Part shown: piece after piece, positions 61,602 through 64,000 of the stretch | Position numbering within the stretch: the stretch's first letter is position 1 | How the letters are laid out: every line of letters begins with the position of its first letter | Origin: JBCFBK01 sp038562555 | GTDB lineage: Bacteria; Bacteroidota; Bacteroidia; Bacteroidales; Prolixibacteraceae | Reading direction: 5' to 3' | DNA length: 64,000 nucleotides | NCBI GenBank assembly: GCA_038562555.1 | Contig: JBCFBK010000031.1 | Coordinates: 1 to 64,000 of the forward strand | Notes under the pieces: generated by a model | Database searches by the model: none | Seen by the model: only the letters and a program-made list of their open reading frames with translations | Told to the model about the DNA's origin: nothing | Translations under genes and position numbers: made by a program

Positions 61602-62804
61602 TTATTGTTGTTTTCCTGATAATACTACATGATCTTCTTTTATTTCATAGTTCAATTTTGTGACTTTGGCTACGATGGCCATCACTTCGTCAAGTGATTC
61701 CTTTAAATCCAGTTTCCCGCTTATTGGCAGGGAAGATGAAAGCGCTCCCGGATGATAATCGAATTTAACGTTGTAATAGCGTTCCAGTTTTTTTATTACC
61801 TTCTCCGGACTTTCATTTGAGAACTGATACCAGCCTTTCACCCACGCCACGGGTGCTTCAGGATGTGCTTCGGCGAGCACGTCGATTTCCTTGCGCGTTT
61901 TGTTGTAAATGGCCTTCTGGCTTGGAGTCATGATTACTTTTTCTCCAAATAAATTCTTCTTTTCCTGCATCTGAACACGTCCTTCGAGCAGAACGGTTTC
62001 TACGAAGTCATCGGCAGCGTATGCACTCAGGCCAAATATTGTTCCCAACACTTTAACCTCGATGTCTTGTGTATGGATAATAAAAGGGTGATCCGGATTT
62101 TCCGTAACCTCAAAATAGCCTTCGCCTTCAAGGAATACTTCCCGTTTATTCCCCTCAAATTTCGTTGGAAAAGCGAACCGGCTCCCGGCATTCAGCCAGA
62201 CTTTGGTGCCGTCGGCCAATACCATCGATGACTTTCTTGCAAAAGGAACGATCACTTCATTTAACCGGGCATGATCAGGAGTTTCTACACTACTTCCGAT
62301 AATACTGTCGTCATTGACCTGGATGGCGTTCTGTCCCTTTAACACAGCGACTTTCGCATCATTTTCACCCAGATCGATCTGGTTTCCGTTTGGCAACACT
62401 AATACCGGATGGTCGGGATCCGGAGAAGATGAGAAAAGAAATGTTGCGTCGTTTCGATTAAAATTAAGGTATACCAGGCTTCCCAGCGCAAGCAGGATAA
62501 GAACGGCAGCCGCCGAACTGAGACCGATTTTCAAGGTTCTGCCGTTATCACGGGAACGACCTTTCTCAAAGCGGTCGAGTGAAGTCCATACGTCCAGTTT
62601 TTTCTCGTATGACGGAACAGGCTCATTGGTGACAAACAGCATGATGATCTTTTTTGCCTCGATCATTTTCTGTTTCGACGATGAGTGGTCATCCAGAAAA
62701 AGCTCCCATTTCGGTGTACCATGCAACCGTTTGACAAGATCAATAAACTCGTCGTCTTCGATCAGATCCTCAACGGAGCAGTTGATGTATGGTTTTAGTT
62801 TCAT
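61602..62804 (-). CDS. FecR-family anti-sigma regulator
   Basis: 400 residues. A cytoplasmic anti-sigma region (1-90), one membrane helix near 95-113 (SSAAAVLILLALGSLVYLNF), a periplasmic FecR domain (IVPFARKSSMVLADGTKVWL, EGEGYFEVTENPDHPF) and a C-terminal DUF4974 domain (PEKVIKKLERYYNVKFDYHP). It regulates the ECF sigma encoded 64 bases upstream in response to the SusC STN domain. It is larger than the FecR of the first locus (320 residues) because of a longer loop after the helix. Confidence 0.94.
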   Translation of the reverse strand: MKLKPYINCSVEDLIEDDEFIDLVKRLHGTPKWELFLDDHSSSKQKMIEAKKIIMLFVTNEPVPSYEKKLDVWTSLDRFEKGRSRDNGRTLKIGLSSAAAVLILLALGSLVYLNFNRNDATFLFSSSPDPDHPVLVLPNGNQIDLGENDAKVAVLKGQNAIQVNDDSIIGSSVETPDHARLNEVIVPFARKSSMVLADGTKVWLNAGSRFAFPTKFEGNKREVFLEGEGYFEVTENPDHPFIIHTQDIEVKVLGTIFGLSAYAADDFVETVLLEGRVQMQEKKNLFGEKVIMTPSQKAIYNKTRKEIDVLAEAHPEAPVAWVKGWYQFSNESPEKVIKKLERYYNVKFDYHPGALSSSLPISGKLDLKESLDEVMAIVAKVTKLNYEIKEDHVVLSGKQQ

Positions 62805-62868
62805 TTTTTAACTTCCTAATATATATAAGAGAGTAAAATGAAAGCTTTGTGACAAGGGAAATTCAAAA

Positions 62869-63459
62869 TCAGAATAAAAAAGCCTCTTTTTTTAAGATAA
62901 AGAAAAGGGTGAGGAAATCTCTCCCGAGCGTTTTTTTCAAAGAACCTACCGCACGCGAGACTAACTGCCTCGCTGTATCGTACGAAACCGACATGATCTC
63001 ACAGATCTGCTGGTAGCTGAACCCACAGGTATACTTATAATATAAAGCTTCGCGTTGTTTTGAATTGAGTTGTTGCATTCCTTGCCGGATAAGCTCCAGT
63101 TGCGCTTGTTCTTCTTCATCTCTGATCAGGTTTTCCTCAGCGGGGAACACAATTTCCGGTTCTGTGTGATAATCGTTGTTCCGCTTTGTCTGTTTTTGCT
63201 TTTTCTCCAGTTCCAGAATGAGCCTTCGCTGGAGTGATTTTAACAAATAGAGCTTGATATTTTTTACCTCGCCGAGATTTTTCCGGTTGGTAATCAGGTA
63301 ATAAAAAAGATCCTGAATGGTGTCGAAAATAAAATCCTCATCATCTGAGAATTTTCTACCATATCCGAACAAAAAGTCGACATGCTGACTGTATATCATG
63401 GACAAGGCAGAGTCTTCTGCATTTTTAAATTTTTCCCATATATGGCTATCTTCAGACAT
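62869..63459 (-). CDS. ECF RNA polymerase sigma factor (FecI-like)
   Basis: 196 residues from the ATG at 63459 (MSEDSHIWEKF); an earlier in-frame ATG at 63468 adds three. Region 2 has DEDFIFDTIQDLFYYLITNR and region 4 has LNSKQREALYYKYTCGFSYQ and SVSYDTARQLVSRAVGSLKK. First gene of a seven-gene minus-strand series (sigma, FecR, SusC, SusD, DUF4843-like, M16 protease, propeller lipoprotein). A TATATTTG -7 box lies 17-24 bases upstream of the 63468 start. Confidence 0.94.
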   Translation of the reverse strand: MSEDSHIWEKFKNAEDSALSMIYSQHVDFLFGYGRKFSDDEDFIFDTIQDLFYYLITNRKNLGEVKNIKLYLLKSLQRRLILELEKKQKQTKRNNDYHTEPEIVFPAEENLIRDEEEQAQLELIRQGMQQLNSKQREALYYKYTCGFSYQQICEIMSVSYDTARQLVSRAVGSLKKTLGRDFLTLFFILKKEAFLF

Positions 63460-63484
63460 TGGACGCACGGATTGGCATACGCCT

Positions 63485-63492
63485 CAAATATA
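63485..63492 (-). promoter_or_regulatory. Possible -7 box for the second FecI-like sigma gene
   Basis: On the minus strand TATATTTG, an exact TAnnTTTG match. No TTG is seen 19-21 bases further upstream. The next start codon is 17 bases away (63468) or 26 bases (63459). Confidence 0.4.
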
Positions 63493-63586
63493 GAAAATTA
63501 CTTTCTCAGCGATCGCCGCATCCAGGTATATCCGGAATAATTTTATGATGTCATAACAATAGAGTCTGAATACCAAATTCAAAATG

Positions 63587-63621
63587 AAACATGTCTCCGA
63601 ATAACTGCCGGAGACATGTTT
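63587..63621. terminator. Perfect 13-bp hairpin of unclear purpose
   Basis: AAACATGTCTCCG (63587-63599) and CGGAGACATGTTT (63609-63621) pair perfectly around a 9-base loop. It lies between two divergent genes (sigma on the minus strand, the helicase-associated gene on the plus strand), so it is not after a gene. It might terminate an antisense or small RNA, or be a binding site. Confidence 0.5.
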
Positions 63622-63759
63622 ACTCTCAAAACTGCGAAGGATTATCGCTTTAAAATTCTGTCACGATATGTTAAAATTCTGAAAAACTAAATTGCATGTA
63701 TGTTTATTTGATAATTTTGATACAAATTATTTTTAAATAACGATTTCACATGAATAGTG

Positions 63760-64000
63760 ATGGTTTTGTCAAAAGAAGCAATAGTTCAATGGCGCTATTT
63801 TTATAATAAATTAACCCATTTTCGGGACGTGCATGGTCATTGTAACGTTCTGCCCGATAACAAGGAGACTCGGGAACTGGTGAAATGGATGCTGATCCAG
63901 AAAAGAGCAAAACACCAGTTACCAAAGGAATTCAAGGACAAATTAAAGGCGATAGACTTTGATTTTTCTATTGATCATATCTATTACTGGTATGAGCAGT
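63760..64000 (+). CDS. Helicase-associated-domain protein, partial at the window edge
   Basis: An ATG at 63760 opens a frame that runs off the right edge after 80 complete codons. The translation matches a helicase-associated domain (PF03457 type): WRYFYNKLTHFRDVHGHCNV followed by ETRELVKWMLIQKRAKHQLP and KLKAIDFDF. The family pattern is W..Y..L..F...HGHCNVP, then W...QR, then L...F. Such repeats occur C-terminal to SNF2/DEAD helicases or alone in mobile and defence contexts. What follows is outside the window. Confidence 0.75.
   Translation, partial: MVLSKEAIVQWRYFYNKLTHFRDVHGHCNVLPDNKETRELVKWMLIQKRAKHQLPKEFKDKLKAIDFDFSIDHIYYWYEQ

Overview
The window comes from a member of the Bacteroidota, probably a Bacteroidales/Marinilabiliales-type organism that can live without oxygen. 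The evidence is two ECF sigma/FecR/SusC/SusD sets, a third TonB-dependent receptor paired with a DUF4249 lipoprotein, an extended lipoprotein signal peptidase, few Shine-Dalgarno sequences, and several upstream boxes matching the Bacteroidota promoter -7 consensus TAnnTTTG. A single-cluster ferredoxin beside a DUF438/PAS protein fits an anaerobic lifestyle. I see no phage, insertion sequence, CRISPR array or rRNA. One scaffold gap of ten N lies at 6667-6676.

Layout. Positions 1-3700 carry a DksA-like protein, LspA, a CAT-anticodon tRNA, a drug/metabolite exporter with a 23-histidine tail, an HxlR regulator and a cupin. Positions 4039-14627 form a glycogen-to-trehalose block: a GH13 alpha-glucosidase, two TreZ paralogues flanking an opposite-strand GlgX/TreX debranching enzyme, and TreY. 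Debranched maltodextrin would be converted by TreY and cleaved by TreZ to free trehalose. Positions 14714-22833 hold sigma, FecR, SusC, SusD and a HAD phosphatase lipoprotein. Positions 22936-30703 hold a YqhA-like membrane protein, a DUF169 protein, a glutamine amidotransferase, a histidine kinase translationally coupled to a 28-codon remnant of its response regulator, a thioredoxin/ApbE/DUF4266/DUF3570 operon, and UppP.

Positions 30895-35604 hold a 25-residue membrane peptide ORF, a K+/H+-type antiporter, and an arsenic operon (arsR, arsC, arsM, acr3) behind a perfect 16-bp inverted repeat. Positions 35815-39024 are a TonB receptor and DUF4249 protein. Positions 39085-41502 (minus strand) are an envelope-stress operon: small secreted protein, ECF sigma, zinc-finger anti-sigma, Spy/CnrX-like protein, and a Cys-rich protein with two calcium-loop-like motifs. 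Positions 41646-49654 contain two separate pairs of an outer-membrane barrel and a beta-propeller lipoprotein, flanking a metallophosphoesterase, a ferredoxin and a DUF438 protein.

Positions 50210-63468 (minus strand) hold a second TonB locus in the order sigma, FecR, SusC, SusD, DUF4843-like lipoprotein, M16 zinc protease and propeller lipoprotein, followed by a separate metallophosphoesterase. It lacks glycoside hydrolases, which points to peptide rather than glycan uptake. The right edge holds the start of a helicase-associated-domain gene. The observations most worth checking are the internally deleted response regulator, the arsR operator whose spacer is exactly a -7 box, the Spy/EF-loop sigma operon, and the duplicated barrel-propeller pairs.
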